This document shows, in pieces, positions 16,878 through 24,326 of a DNA stretch of 64,000 bases. The position numbers and the translations under genes are program-made. Positions within the stretch are counted from its first letter, which is position 1. Every line of letters begins with the position of its first letter. The DNA is from Chryseobacterium artocarpi. Its GTDB lineage: Bacteria; Bacteroidota; Bacteroidia; Flavobacteriales; Weeksellaceae. The notes beneath the pieces are model-generated. The model was not told the DNA's origin. It worked only from the letters and a program-made list of their open reading frames with translations, and searched no databases. The stretch covers positions 62,001 through 126,000 of the forward strand of contig NZ_MAYH01000012.1 in the NCBI RefSeq assembly GCF_001684975.1, given 5' to 3'.

Positions 16878-17602
16878 TGATAGTTCTGGGAAGTACATCT
16901 GAAGTAGCACAGGCATTTGTGGAAAAAGCACTTCAGGAAGGAGAAAAATTTGAAAAAATCTATCTTTTTACCTCAAATAAAGAAACAACAGAAAGGTTTG
17001 CAAGACATATTGATGTAAAGTTTTTACAGCAGTCTGAAGTCATTGAACTGGATCTGATGAAAGAGATTGATTACAACAAATTTGATTATATCAATTCAAA
17101 TGTATTATTTTGTGCCGTAGGATATTTAGGTGAAGGAACGGAAGAAGGGCTTTATGATAATAAGAATACAGAGCGTATTATTAATATCAATTATTCAAAG
17201 TTGGTTCCGGTAATGAATTATTTTGCCCATAAATTTGAAAGCAGAAGATCAGGAACGATCATTGGACTTTCATCGGTAGCAGGAGACAGAGGTAGACAGA
17301 GTAACTTTATTTACGGTAGTGCCAAAGCTGCTTTTACAGCGTATTTAAGTGGGCTTAGAAATTATCTTTTCAGTAAAAAAGTACATGTTCTGACAGTGAA
17401 ACCAGGGTTCATGGCTACCAAAATGACGGAAGGCTTACCTTTAAATCCTAAATTGACAGCTACTCCAAAACAAGCGGCAGCTTGTATTTATAAAGCATTT
17501 AAAAAGCAGAAGAACGTAGCGTACGTTTTGCCGATCTGGAGTATTATTATGATGATTATCAGAAATATTCCTGAATTTATATTTAAAAAATTAAAGCTTT
17601 AA
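16877..17602 (+). CDS. dprE2: SDR-family reductase, DprE2-like
   Basis: The 241-residue short-chain dehydrogenase begins MIVLGSTSEVAQAF, a shifted glycine motif as in DprE2. It has LSSVAGDRGRQSNFIYGSAK with Ser133, Tyr146 and Lys150 as the catalytic triad, and ends IPEFIFKKLKL, much like the DprE2 C-terminus. By homology it would reduce the keto intermediate made by the DprE1-like enzyme to the arabino form. Its ATG overlaps the stop of the preceding gene by 1 nt (TAATG), and the HAD gene follows after 4 bp, so the set is almost certainly co-translated. It has hydrophobic C-terminal residues that may associate with membrane. Confidence 0.85.
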   Translation: MIVLGSTSEVAQAFVEKALQEGEKFEKIYLFTSNKETTERFARHIDVKFLQQSEVIELDLMKEIDYNKFDYINSNVLFCAVGYLGEGTEEGLYDNKNTERIININYSKLVPVMNYFAHKFESRRSGTIIGLSSVAGDRGRQSNFIYGSAKAAFTAYLSGLRNYLFSKKVHVLTVKPGFMATKMTEGLPLNPKLTATPKQAAACIYKAFKKQKNVAYVLPIWSIIMMIIRNIPEFIFKKLKL

Positions 17603-17606
17603 AAAA

Positions 17607-18194
17607 ATGAAAAAATTGTATTGTTTTGATTTTGACGGAACCCTGACGTATAAAGATACTATGTTTATGTATCTTAAATTCTACGATTCTACGAAATATC
17701 GGGTACAATTTTTAAAGCATGTGCCACTTTTTATTCTTCTGAAACTAAAGCTGGCAGAAGCGGAAAAAGTAAAGAAAAGCTTTATAGGTTCTATATTAAA
17801 AGGACAGACTCAAGAAAAAATAGAGACAAAATCCAGACAATTCTTTGAACTTCATTACCCAAGAATTGTAAGAGAAAATGCATTGGACTTTATTCAAAAT
17901 ATCGATAGGAATAATACACAGAGCTTATTAGTGACCGCTTCACTGGATATCTGGGTAAAACCATTTGCCAAAGAACTGAACATGCAGCTTGTTTCTACGC
18001 GTGCAGAGTTTAAAAACGGGGTTTTTACAGGAAACTTTATTGGGAAAAACTGTAACGGAAAGGAGAAATTAGTACGAATAAAAGAAGAAATCAACGATTC
18101 TAAATACGATAAAATTATTGCTTTTGGTGATACTTCCGGAGATAAGCCAATGTTGAGATGGGCAAATGAGGGACATTATCAATTTTTTCACTAA
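17607..18194 (+). CDS. HAD-IB family phosphatase in the DprE-like operon
   Basis: The 195-residue protein has all HAD motifs: DFDGTL (nucleophile Asp8 and Asp10), VTASLD (motif II, about residues 110-115), a lysine near 150 (GKEKLVR) and AFGDTSGDKPML (motif III/IV). Subfamily IB includes phosphoserine phosphatase-like enzymes. Its place 4 bp after the DprE2-like gene makes it a good candidate for removing the 5'-phosphate from polyprenyl-phosphoryl-5-phosphoribose, a step assigned in mycobacteria to a PAP2-type protein. This role is an inference from context; other small phosphate esters are possible. Confidence 0.82.
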   Translation: MKKLYCFDFDGTLTYKDTMFMYLKFYDSTKYRVQFLKHVPLFILLKLKLAEAEKVKKSFIGSILKGQTQEKIETKSRQFFELHYPRIVRENALDFIQNIDRNNTQSLLVTASLDIWVKPFAKELNMQLVSTRAEFKNGVFTGNFIGKNCNGKEKLVRIKEEINDSKYDKIIAFGDTSGDKPMLRWANEGHYQFFH

Positions 18195-18218
18195 TTTTGG
18201 GTGATAAAATTGTAGAAA

Positions 18219-18692
18219 ATGAAAAGCCTGCTATTTGCCTGTGCAGCAATCTTAATGAGCTGTGCAAGTACATCATCATCTCAAAAATCATCGGATATGC
18301 AGAAAAATGCAGAACTTCTTGTGTCTCAAAATCAGGGAGGAGCTAATGAAAATGGTTTTAGAATCATTAAAGATGAAAAAGAATATCTTGCCGCTGCCAA
18401 TAGTGGTTTTCAGCTTGTAGAAGAAGGAAAAAGTCCGGCAGATAATTACCCGAAATTTCCAAAAGACAAGAAAGTCATTTTGTACAATCTGGGAAGCTTC
18501 AGATCAGGAAGTCATGCAATCAATGAAATTAAAAATGTATTTGTAAAGGATAATGTCCTTTTTGTAGAAGTTCCGAATAAGGAATCAATTTCCGGCGGAA
18601 TGGAAATTCAGGTACTTTCAAGTCCTTGGTTTATCTTTGCTGTTCCTGCAAACTACCAGTTTACCTCCGTACAATTAAAATATTCAAAATAA
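18219..18692 (+). CDS. Lipoprotein with PrcB-like C-terminal domain
   Basis: The 157-residue product begins with a lipoprotein signal (MKSLLFACAAILMSC, Cys15). The mature part contains IIKDEKEYLAAA, a VILYNLGSFRSGSHAINE strand pair and SISGGMEIQVLSSPWFIFAVP near the C-terminus, an arrangement I associate with the PrcB C-terminal domain of Bacteroidota protease-complex subunits. It lies 24 bp downstream of the HAD gene and 2 bp before the cysteine desulfurase gene, so it is probably in the same transcript, with no obvious functional link. The family call is moderate; its partner is unknown. Confidence 0.6.
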   Translation: MKSLLFACAAILMSCASTSSSQKSSDMQKNAELLVSQNQGGANENGFRIIKDEKEYLAAANSGFQLVEEGKSPADNYPKFPKDKKVILYNLGSFRSGSHAINEIKNVFVKDNVLFVEVPNKESISGGMEIQVLSSPWFIFAVPANYQFTSVQLKYSK

Positions 18693-18694
18693 TA

Positions 18695-19870
18695 ATGGAT
18701 AAAATATATTTAGATAATGCCGCAACCACTCCGCTTGCAGATGAAGTAATAGATGCAATGGTTGGAACGATGAAGATGAACTTCGGAAACCCGTCTTCAA
18801 CTCACAGCTTTGGACAGGAAGCCAAAATCCTTATTGAAAATGTAAGAAGACAGGTTGCAGACTATCTTCATGTAACTCCTGCTGAAATCATTTTCACTTC
18901 CTGTGGTACAGAATCAAACAACATGATCATCAAATCCTCAGTAGAACATCTTGGGGTGGAAAGGATCATCAGTTCTCCTTTGGAACATAAATGCGTTTCC
19001 GAGAGTATTTTGGATATGAAAAGCAGAAAAGGAGTAGAAGTAAACTACATCCGTCCAAATGAAAAAGGAGATATTGATCTTAATAAATTAGAAGAATTAT
19101 TAAAATCTTCAGATAAAAAGACCTTAGTAAGTTTAATGCACGCTAATAACGAGATCGGAAATATTATTGATCTTAAAAAAGTGGCAGAACTTTGCAAAGA
19201 GCACAACGCACTTTTCCACTCAGATACAGTGCAGACAATGGCACATATGAACCTTGATTTATCAGATATTCCGGTGGATTTCGCTTCATGCAGCGCTCAT
19301 AAATTTCACGGACCGAAAGGTTCTGGTTTTGCCTTCATCAGAAAAGCAACTGGTTTAAAAGGAATTATTACGGGAGGTCCTCAAGAAAGAAGTCTGAGAG
19401 CCGGAACAGAGAATGTTAGTGGTATTGTAGGACTTGGAAAAGCATTAGAACTTTCTTTGAATCATATGGATGAATATACCAACCATATGCAGGAAATTAA
19501 AAATTATGCTATTGAAAGGCTTTCTGCGGAAATTGAAGGAATAAAATTCAATGGAAGAAGTGCAGAGAAGGAAAATAGTCTTTATACAGTTTTAAGTGCT
19601 TTATTGCCTTATAAAAACCCATTAATCGGACTTCAGCTGGATATGAAAGGAATTGCGATTTCTCAGGGAAGCGCATGTTCTTCCGGAGCATCCAAGCCTT
19701 CTATGGTAATGATGATGGTTCTTTCTGAGGACGAAATGGATCATTGTACGCCATTACGTATCTCTTTTAGTCATATGACCACTAAGGCAGATATTGATGC
19801 GTTGGTAGATGCGTTAAAAGAGATCTCTAAGGATTTTGCTATAGAAAAAACTAATGTTGAGCATAGATAG
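18695..19870 (+). CDS. Cysteine desulfurase (NifS/IscS-like, PLP-dependent)
   Basis: The 391-residue class V aminotransferase starts MDKIYLDNAATTPL. It has the PLP lysine in SAHKFHGPKG (about Lys200-204), TGGPQERSLRAGTEN, and the reactive cysteine in ISQGSACSSGA (about residue 322-326). It takes sulfur from cysteine as a persulfide for Fe-S clusters or thiolated tRNA. The frame is open further upstream to 18626, inside the PrcB-like gene; ATG 18695 gives the normal family start. No isc/suf scaffold gene is nearby, so whether it serves general Fe-S assembly or a special pathway is open. trxA follows, apparently with its own -7 box. Confidence 0.92.
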   Translation: MDKIYLDNAATTPLADEVIDAMVGTMKMNFGNPSSTHSFGQEAKILIENVRRQVADYLHVTPAEIIFTSCGTESNNMIIKSSVEHLGVERIISSPLEHKCVSESILDMKSRKGVEVNYIRPNEKGDIDLNKLEELLKSSDKKTLVSLMHANNEIGNIIDLKKVAELCKEHNALFHSDTVQTMAHMNLDLSDIPVDFASCSAHKFHGPKGSGFAFIRKATGLKGIITGGPQERSLRAGTENVSGIVGLGKALELSLNHMDEYTNHMQEIKNYAIERLSAEIEGIKFNGRSAEKENSLYTVLSALLPYKNPLIGLQLDMKGIAISQGSACSSGASKPSMVMMMVLSEDEMDHCTPLRISFSHMTTKADIDALVDALKEISKDFAIEKTNVEHR

Positions 19871-19889
19871 TCTTATGATGTAAAAATTG

Positions 19890-19897
19890 TAATTTTG
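19890..19897 (+). promoter_or_regulatory. -7 box upstream of trxA
   Basis: TAATTTTG, 56 bp before the trxA ATG; no TTG at normal -33 spacing. Confidence 0.45.
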
Positions 19898-19953
19898 AAC
19901 ACTCAATAGTTAAAACGAGAAAATAATATTAATTAAAATAAAAGAAACAAAAA

Positions 19954-20271
19954 ATGGCTTTAGAAATTACAGACAGCTCATTCCAGGATACGGTTTTAAA
20001 ATCAGATAAACCGGTATTAGTTGACTTCTGGGCAGTATGGTGTGGACCTTGCAGAACGTTAGGACCAATCATCGAAGAAGTAGCATCAGACTTTGAAGGG
20101 AAAGCAGTAGTAGGAAAAGTAGATGTAGACAACAACCAGGAGATTTCAATGCAGTATGGTATCAGAAATATTCCTACAGTTCTTATTTTTAAGAACGGAG
20201 AAGTAGTAGATAAATTAGTAGGTGTAGCTCCAAAAGAGGTAATCGCTGAAAAATTAAGCGCTCACTTATAA
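19954..20271 (+). CDS. trxA: Thioredoxin
   Basis: The 105-residue cytoplasmic thioredoxin has the redox site WCGPC (residues 28-32), the preceding VLVDFWA strand and the cis-proline loop IRNIPTVLIF. It reduces protein disulfides using thioredoxin reductase and NADPH. Length and motifs are normal. It is transcribed alone or with the desulfurase gene upstream, and a strong terminator follows at 20289-20322. Confidence 0.96.
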   Translation: MALEITDSSFQDTVLKSDKPVLVDFWAVWCGPCRTLGPIIEEVASDFEGKAVVGKVDVDNNQEISMQYGIRNIPTVLIFKNGEVVDKLVGVAPKEVIAEKLSAHL

Positions 20272-20288
20272 AAAAATAAGTTTGATAA

Positions 20289-20322
20289 TGAATGCCTTCC
20301 ACGATTGGGAGGCATTTTTTTT
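20289..20322 (+). terminator. Intrinsic terminator after trxA
   Basis: AATGCCTTCC pairs with GGGAGGCATT (one T-G pair) around a six-base loop, followed by a T run. Confidence 0.88.
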
Positions 20323-20331
20323 GAAAATAAT

Positions 20332-20361
20332 TTGCAGGTAATAAAAAAAGGTGTAATTTTG
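20332..20361 (+). promoter_or_regulatory. Promoter of the tRNA-Asp array
   Basis: TTG at 20332-20334, 19 bp spacer, then TAATTTTG at 20354-20361, about 39 bp upstream of the first tRNA. No similar box is seen in the short spacers between the tRNAs, so all four are probably one transcript. Confidence 0.65.
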
Positions 20362-20400
20362 CAACCACGAAAAAGAAACGACGTTCTTTCACAAAAAAAT

Positions 20401-20474
20401 GATCCGGTAGTTCAGCTGGTTAGAATGCCGCCCTGTCACGGCGGAGGTCGCGGGTTCGAGTCCCGTCCGGATCG
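20401..20474 (+). tRNA. tRNA-Asp (GTC), copy 1
   Basis: The 74-nt cloverleaf has acceptor arms GATCCGG and CCGGATC, discriminator G, anticodon stem GCCGC/GCGGA-type around CTGTCAC with anticodon GTC, and T loop TTCGAGT. The 3' CCA is not encoded. It is the first of four identical genes repeated at about 107-bp intervals. Confidence 0.96.
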
Positions 20475-20507
20475 CATAAAGTTTTTTCAATTACTTTTTA
20501 AAAAATT

Positions 20508-20581
20508 GATCCGGTAGTTCAGCTGGTTAGAATGCCGCCCTGTCACGGCGGAGGTCGCGGGTTCGAGTCCCGTCCGGATCG
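20508..20581 (+). tRNA. tRNA-Asp (GTC), copy 2
   Basis: Identical in sequence to copy 1. The 33-bp AT-rich spacer before it ends in AAAAATT, like the other spacers in the array. Confidence 0.96.
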
Positions 20582-20614
20582 CAGAAGTTTTCTCAATTTC
20601 TTTTTAAAAAAATT

Positions 20615-20688
20615 GATCCGGTAGTTCAGCTGGTTAGAATGCCGCCCTGTCACGGCGGAGGTCGCGGGTTCGAGTCCCGTCCGGATCG
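20615..20688 (+). tRNA. tRNA-Asp (GTC), copy 3
   Basis: Identical to copies 1 and 2. The spacers after copies 2 and 3 are nearly identical to each other (starting CAGAAGTTTTCTC), which points to recent tandem duplication. Confidence 0.96.
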
Positions 20689-20720
20689 CAGAAGTTTTCT
20701 CAATTTCTTTTAAAAAAATT

Positions 20721-20794
20721 GATCCGGTAGTTCAGCTGGTTAGAATGCCGCCCTGTCACGGCGGAGGTCGCGGGTTCGAGTCCCGTCCGGATCG
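20721..20794 (+). tRNA. tRNA-Asp (GTC), copy 4
   Basis: Identical to copies 1-3 and the last intact member of the array. Its 3' portion (20731-20796) is repeated with a single mismatch at 22971-23036, on the far side of the beta-helix gene. Confidence 0.96.
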
Positions 20795-20800
20795 CAAAAT

Positions 20801-20836
20801 AAAATCCTTTAATTCTTTTGAATTAAAGGATTTTTT
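20801..20836 (+). terminator. Terminator of the tRNA-Asp array
   Basis: AAAATCCTTTAATTC and GAATTAAAGGATTTT form a 15-bp perfect stem with a TTTT loop, followed by T. It may also stop transcription of the minus-strand gene that ends at 20893. Confidence 0.85.
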
Positions 20837-20892
20837 ATATCTATTGATTTTGATCAGAAGTAAATTTAAAAGAACTTCCGAATTGATTTAAT

Positions 20893-22860
20893 TTAGAGTA
20901 CCAGATCTTCATGATCAATAAATACTTGTACATCTTCATTAAAACGGTTAAAAAGAAACAGGTCGTCTGACACTAAAACATTGAATTTACCAGAAGTAGC
21001 GGTTGGAGTGACGAGAATTTCATCGTGGTTCGCTGAATCTTTAGAAACTTCCACAATTCTGAATGTTTTATTTTTAAAATAATAGAATTTTATAAAAGAA
21101 GCAGTATTGGTACCAATCACGGAAATATCAATTTTTTTACATTTCTGATTGGCAGACCATTTAGATGGATTGCTATTAACAATAGTAAGATAATTTGCAT
21201 TATCTTTTAAAATGACTTCTTTTTGCTTATAAATGATATTCTCATTTACAACAGATTTTACACAATTTCTCTTATTTAAAATTTTACCGGAAATACCGTT
21301 TCTTGTTTCATCCATCAGACTGTAATCGTCTTCAATGAATACTGAATTTAGGAGCTCGAATGTTCCGTCTATTTGTACATTTTTTAAATTGACACAGCTA
21401 ATGGAAACAGGAAGAAATTTAACCTGAAGAGCGGTTTTTGCATGTTGGTTATGTAATTGCTTTATATTATCCAATTCGATAAAACCAGTTTTAGTATTGT
21501 TGAGGATAATACCATTGGAAGTTCCTGCCAGCATTGTATTTCTTATAATGAAGTTATTAAGCCACATCTGATCACCCATGTAAAAACTGGCTCCAATATA
21601 TTTTCCTGTTTCAGAATCTTCAAATGTACTGAGCTGCTCTATTCTTAAGTTTTCAATAACCCAGTTTGTAAAATTAGCTTCTTCATTGGACGGAAGGGCA
21701 TAGAAGCCATATAAACCTTTAGCCCAGCTCTGGCTTCCTGTAAATGTCATATTAGATCCTGACTGGGAACCTACAAATACGGTGCAGAAACCAAAGTCAT
21801 ACCCCCAGTGGGTATAGTTGTTGAAATTGATGAAATCAAAAGATGTTTTGTACAGAATTCCAACTTGTGATGATGTCATTAAATTATTAATGGTTGCCAG
21901 CTCTCCCAGTCCGTCTATTAATAAAGCACAATTTAAATCTTGATGTTTGCTTTCAATATTTGCATTAAAATCAATTAATGTATCTGCGGATTCAAAATCT
22001 GCCGAATTCTGAATTTTAACATTTTCTATAAGAGGTTTGTGTGTAGCGCCCAGAACTATTCCTGCAGTTGCTTTTAAATCTTTTGTTTGGCTGCCAATAC
22101 CTACAACCAAGTTGGAAACTACATTGTAATTTGTTCTTTGGCTAGTATCACCTCCTTTATTACCAATGAGTAAACCATAGTCACCGTTTTTCTGAGGTCT
22201 GAAGTCAATAATTGTTTTATGAATTCCCTGACCGATTAAGCTATTGACTTTAATATTACATTCATTAGAATAATATTTTCCTTCATTCAGTGTTACAGTT
22301 TGAAATACTTTATTAAGGGCATCTACAGAAGTTTTTAAATCTACTGAATTATAATCATCGGCAATAGAACCGTACCAATCTGCCCATACCGTACCACTTG
22401 CGGATGCCCAGTTATTTGTTAAAGTTATATTTTCAAAAATCTGATAGCATCCGGCATCGATCCATGATGTGGGTGAGTAGATGCTTGGACCGTTACCATT
22501 TAAAGTTGCATTTTTAATGATTCCTCCAGTGAAACGTAATGAAATTTCTCCAATATCAAATGTTTTGTTATTCAAATCAAAAGTATAGCCTTCCGGTATT
22601 AGTAGTATTGTATGTTCTGAGGTTTTGCAGAAGTTTATGGCTTTTTCAAATGCACTTGAATCAGCAACCGGATCATTTCCTTTGGCTCCAAACCATCTGA
22701 TGTCTATATAATTTTCTATGTATCTTCTGTAATATGGATAAGGATCTTGAGGTGTGCCGCTAAAATATATAATATTGTCAATATAAGCAGGTACAGTTGC
22801 TAACGGAAGCAAGCTTATTAATTCTCTTGTGTTTGGATCTTCAATTTGTTTTGTTGCCAT
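20893..22860 (-). CDS. Pectate-lyase-3-like parallel beta-helix protein (tailspike-like)
   Basis: The 655-residue product has no signal peptide (MATKQIEDPNTREL). Near residues 52-95 it shows the pectate_lyase_3 / phage tailspike N-terminal signature: IRWFGAKGNDPVADSSAFEKAI then ILLIPEGYTFDL (key residues FGAKG, D-S-A, P-G-T). The rest is rich in Asn/Gly/Ile/Val turns typical of a beta-helix, with a possible second copy of the signature at about 165-200 (VWADWYGSIADDYNS). Such proteins bind or cleave polysaccharide. Lack of a Sec signal suggests a phage-derived fibre, a non-Sec export route or a cytoplasmic product. It sits alone between tRNA-Asp copy 4 and a damaged tRNA-Asp copy, on the opposite strand. 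Confidence 0.7.
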   Translation of the reverse strand: MATKQIEDPNTRELISLLPLATVPAYIDNIIYFSGTPQDPYPYYRRYIENYIDIRWFGAKGNDPVADSSAFEKAINFCKTSEHTILLIPEGYTFDLNNKTFDIGEISLRFTGGIIKNATLNGNGPSIYSPTSWIDAGCYQIFENITLTNNWASASGTVWADWYGSIADDYNSVDLKTSVDALNKVFQTVTLNEGKYYSNECNIKVNSLIGQGIHKTIIDFRPQKNGDYGLLIGNKGGDTSQRTNYNVVSNLVVGIGSQTKDLKATAGIVLGATHKPLIENVKIQNSADFESADTLIDFNANIESKHQDLNCALLIDGLGELATINNLMTSSQVGILYKTSFDFINFNNYTHWGYDFGFCTVFVGSQSGSNMTFTGSQSWAKGLYGFYALPSNEEANFTNWVIENLRIEQLSTFEDSETGKYIGASFYMGDQMWLNNFIIRNTMLAGTSNGIILNNTKTGFIELDNIKQLHNQHAKTALQVKFLPVSISCVNLKNVQIDGTFELLNSVFIEDDYSLMDETRNGISGKILNKRNCVKSVVNENIIYKQKEVILKDNANYLTIVNSNPSKWSANQKCKKIDISVIGTNTASFIKFYYFKNKTFRIVEVSKDSANHDEILVTPTATSGKFNVLVSDDLFLFNRFNEDVQVFIDHEDLVL

Positions 22861-22892
22861 TTTTCATTTTTTGGTATTAATAGTAATTTCCC

Positions 22893-22908
22893 TTAGAAAA
22901 TTTTCTAA
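22893..22908. promoter_or_regulatory. Perfect 16-bp palindrome in the leader of the beta-helix gene
   Basis: TTAGAAAATTTTCTAA is a perfect palindrome 33 bp upstream of the start codon at 22860 and just downstream of the -7 box. It could be an operator or a leader hairpin. Confidence 0.35.
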
Positions 22909-22910
22909 AG

Positions 22911-22918
22911 CAAAAATA
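22911..22918 (-). promoter_or_regulatory. -7 box of the beta-helix gene
   Basis: TATTTTTG on the minus strand, 50 bp upstream of the ATG; no TTG at normal spacing. Confidence 0.45.
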
Positions 22919-22961
22919 GAGGCTGGATACGACAAAACTTGACGTGTTATTTTAAAAAAAA

Positions 22962-23034
22962 GATCAGTATTTCAGCTGGTTAGAATGCCGCCCTGTCACG
23001 GCGGAGGTCGCGGGTTCGAGTCCCGCCCGGATCG
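22962..23034 (+). pseudogene. Degenerate tRNA-Asp copy (73 nt)
   Basis: From TTCAGC onward it matches the intact tRNA-Asp genes except for a C for T change in the T stem, which restores a perfect pair. The 5' end reads GATCAGTA instead of GATCCGGTAG: one base is lost and the acceptor stem gains two mismatches, and the first D-stem pair is also broken. No TAnnTTTG promoter is visible upstream. It is probably not a functional tRNA, although the anticodon arm is intact, so some charging cannot be excluded. Confidence 0.7.
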
Positions 23035-23037
23035 CAT

Positions 23038-23068
23038 AAAGTCTTCTAGAAATGGAAGACTTTTTTTG
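23038..23068 (+). terminator. Terminator downstream of the degenerate tRNA
   Basis: AAAGTCTTC and GAAGACTTT form a 9-bp stem with an eight-base loop, followed by a T run. Confidence 0.8.
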
Positions 23069-23149
23069 TTTTTATATTCTAAGATAAACTTAAATTACCT
23101 CTTGTATATTCGCCGGTTATTACTACTTTAGTAATGAAAAGCAAAATAT

Positions 23150-23578
23150 ATGATGTCAAAAAAGAAATTCATTCTATTATCAATACTTAAAACATGGTTT
23201 ATCTCAACGGTTGTTTCAATCGCTCTTCTTATTCTTTATATGTATGTAACTAAAGGGACGGAAGTGAGAGAACGCCCGAGAAATTGTGATATGAGCGGAC
23301 TTGCTTTTGGGCTTGCTATCTTTTGGATATTATTTCTGAGCATTTTATCATTCAGTAGTTTATTTTCGCTTTTAAAATCATTTCAAAGTACAATAAAGAA
23401 ATCTATATGCTGGTTCTTACTTCCGGTTTTTTCTTTGATCTATTATTTCTTTTTGTTTGCAGGAGTAGAGGTTAATAGTAGTGTTATTTTACTTCTTTGT
23501 ATGACAAATCTGCCTTGGTTTGTTCTTTGGATATATTATTACTATAGATTCAATACTCTTTATTCTCCATCATTATAA
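23150..23578 (+). CDS. Hypothetical membrane protein (four TM segments)
   Basis: The 142-residue product is not recognised. It has hydrophobic segments at about residues 8-31, 50-73, 84-102 and 108-130, a basic N-terminus (MMSKKKF) and a loop with RERPRNCD between the first two. The start may be ATG 23150 or the adjacent ATG 23153. It is followed after 14 bp by another small membrane protein in the same direction, so the two probably form an operon. No promoter box of the exact consensus is seen. Function unknown. Confidence 0.6.
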   Translation: MMSKKKFILLSILKTWFISTVVSIALLILYMYVTKGTEVRERPRNCDMSGLAFGLAIFWILFLSILSFSSLFSLLKSFQSTIKKSICWFLLPVFSLIYYFFLFAGVEVNSSVILLLCMTNLPWFVLWIYYYYRFNTLYSPSL

Positions 23579-23592
23579 TACTATAGGGATTT

Positions 23593-23883
23593 ATGAAGAA
23601 ACAATTTAAAAACTGGACCTTATTTTTCATTCTGGGGCTTGTTACTATTGTTCTTGGGGTAGCTGCATCCATTGTCATGATGACGAGTGTTTCTGCACCA
23701 GATACTTTGTATGGAATGTTTATCTTGTTATGGATGATTCCCGTTGCTTTGGTGGTTATTATCGACAGGATTCTGGTAAGGAAATTTGGAAATAAAAGAG
23801 TTAATAAAATTCAGTTTTCCATATTGTTATTGATTGTACTATTATGGATATTGAGAGCAGCTCTTAATTTAATTTACTCATAA
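23593..23883 (+). CDS. Small hypothetical membrane protein (three TM segments)
   Basis: The 96-residue product has a basic start (MKKQFKNWT) and hydrophobic helices at about residues 9-29, 37-56 and 75-93, with a basic loop (RILVRKFGNKRVNK) between the last two. It lies 14 bp after the preceding membrane-protein gene and is probably co-transcribed. A hairpin follows at 23895-23916. No family was recognised. Confidence 0.58.
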   Translation: MKKQFKNWTLFFILGLVTIVLGVAASIVMMTSVSAPDTLYGMFILLWMIPVALVVIIDRILVRKFGNKRVNKIQFSILLLIVLLWILRAALNLIYS

Positions 23884-24326
23884 AGGCAAAAAAAATTACT
23901 GTCGTAGGACAGTAATAGTAATGATCTGTGACATGGTGTAGATCAGTTTGCGTTAAGCAGAGATTTATACTTAAAGGCTGATCTTGAAAGCTGTTTATAC
24001 TTCGGTCAGTATTATTTAATATTTTGTCTGAATTTAGGTATCATTGTCAGAGTTTATTTTACGATAAAAACTTTAATTTGACGAATCAACTTTTATGAGA
24101 CCGAATTTTTTTGACAGCTTCTTTATATCATGGTTATGATTATATTATCAAGTTGCTTTCTACACCTTTCAGTTCCATCATAGAAGGTTTTCCGAAAAAG
24201 GTACAATCATGCAATTCGTTTGCAAATGTATATTACGACATTTTGAAAATTGCTACACTTTTGTGTAGATTTGTGGTATTGAATCAAAAACTATCCTTTC
24301 GGGTAGTAGGGGGAGATCTAAGGAAA
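23884..24326. other. Gene-poor spacer with one hairpin and the promoter of the LuxR-type gene
   Basis: After the small membrane-protein gene there is a perfect 9-bp hairpin (ATTACTGTC-GTAG-GACAGTAAT, 23895-23916) with its T run only on the minus strand. The rest shows no convincing gene. A reading frame continuous with the LuxR-type gene runs back to 24111, but it lies upstream of a good promoter (24241-24273) and gives an unrelated-looking peptide, so it is treated as non-coding. Confidence 0.5.
24241..24273 (+). promoter_or_regulatory. Promoter of the LuxR-type regulator gene
   Basis: TTG at 24243-24245, 20-bp spacer, TAGATTTG at 24266-24273. It places the transcript start about 45 nt upstream of ATG 24327 and argues against the longer reading frame. 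Confidence 0.6.

Larger units (their letters stand above)
20731..23036. mobile_element. Putative small element inserted at a tRNA-Asp 3' end
   Basis: The 3' part of tRNA-Asp copy 4 (20731-20796) is repeated at 22971-23036 with one mismatch. Between these 66-bp direct repeats lies the single beta-helix gene with its own -7 box. The intact tRNA is on the left and a tRNA lacking a proper 5' acceptor strand on the right, the arrangement left by integration at a tRNA gene. No integrase is present, so it could be a reduced remnant or a product of recombination within the tRNA array. Confidence 0.5.

Noticed and set aside
20305..20517. Small frame crossing the first tRNA-Asp gene
   Set aside because: It runs through the trxA terminator and the tRNA; no protein family features.
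20401..20794. CRISPR-like periodic repeats
   Set aside because: The 74-bp repeats are intact tRNA-Asp genes and the spacers are near-identical; there are no cas genes.
24111..24326. N-terminal extension of the LuxR-type regulator back to a TTG codon
   Set aside because: A good promoter (24241-24273) lies inside it, AAGGA precedes ATG 24327, and the extension has no PAS or HTH features.
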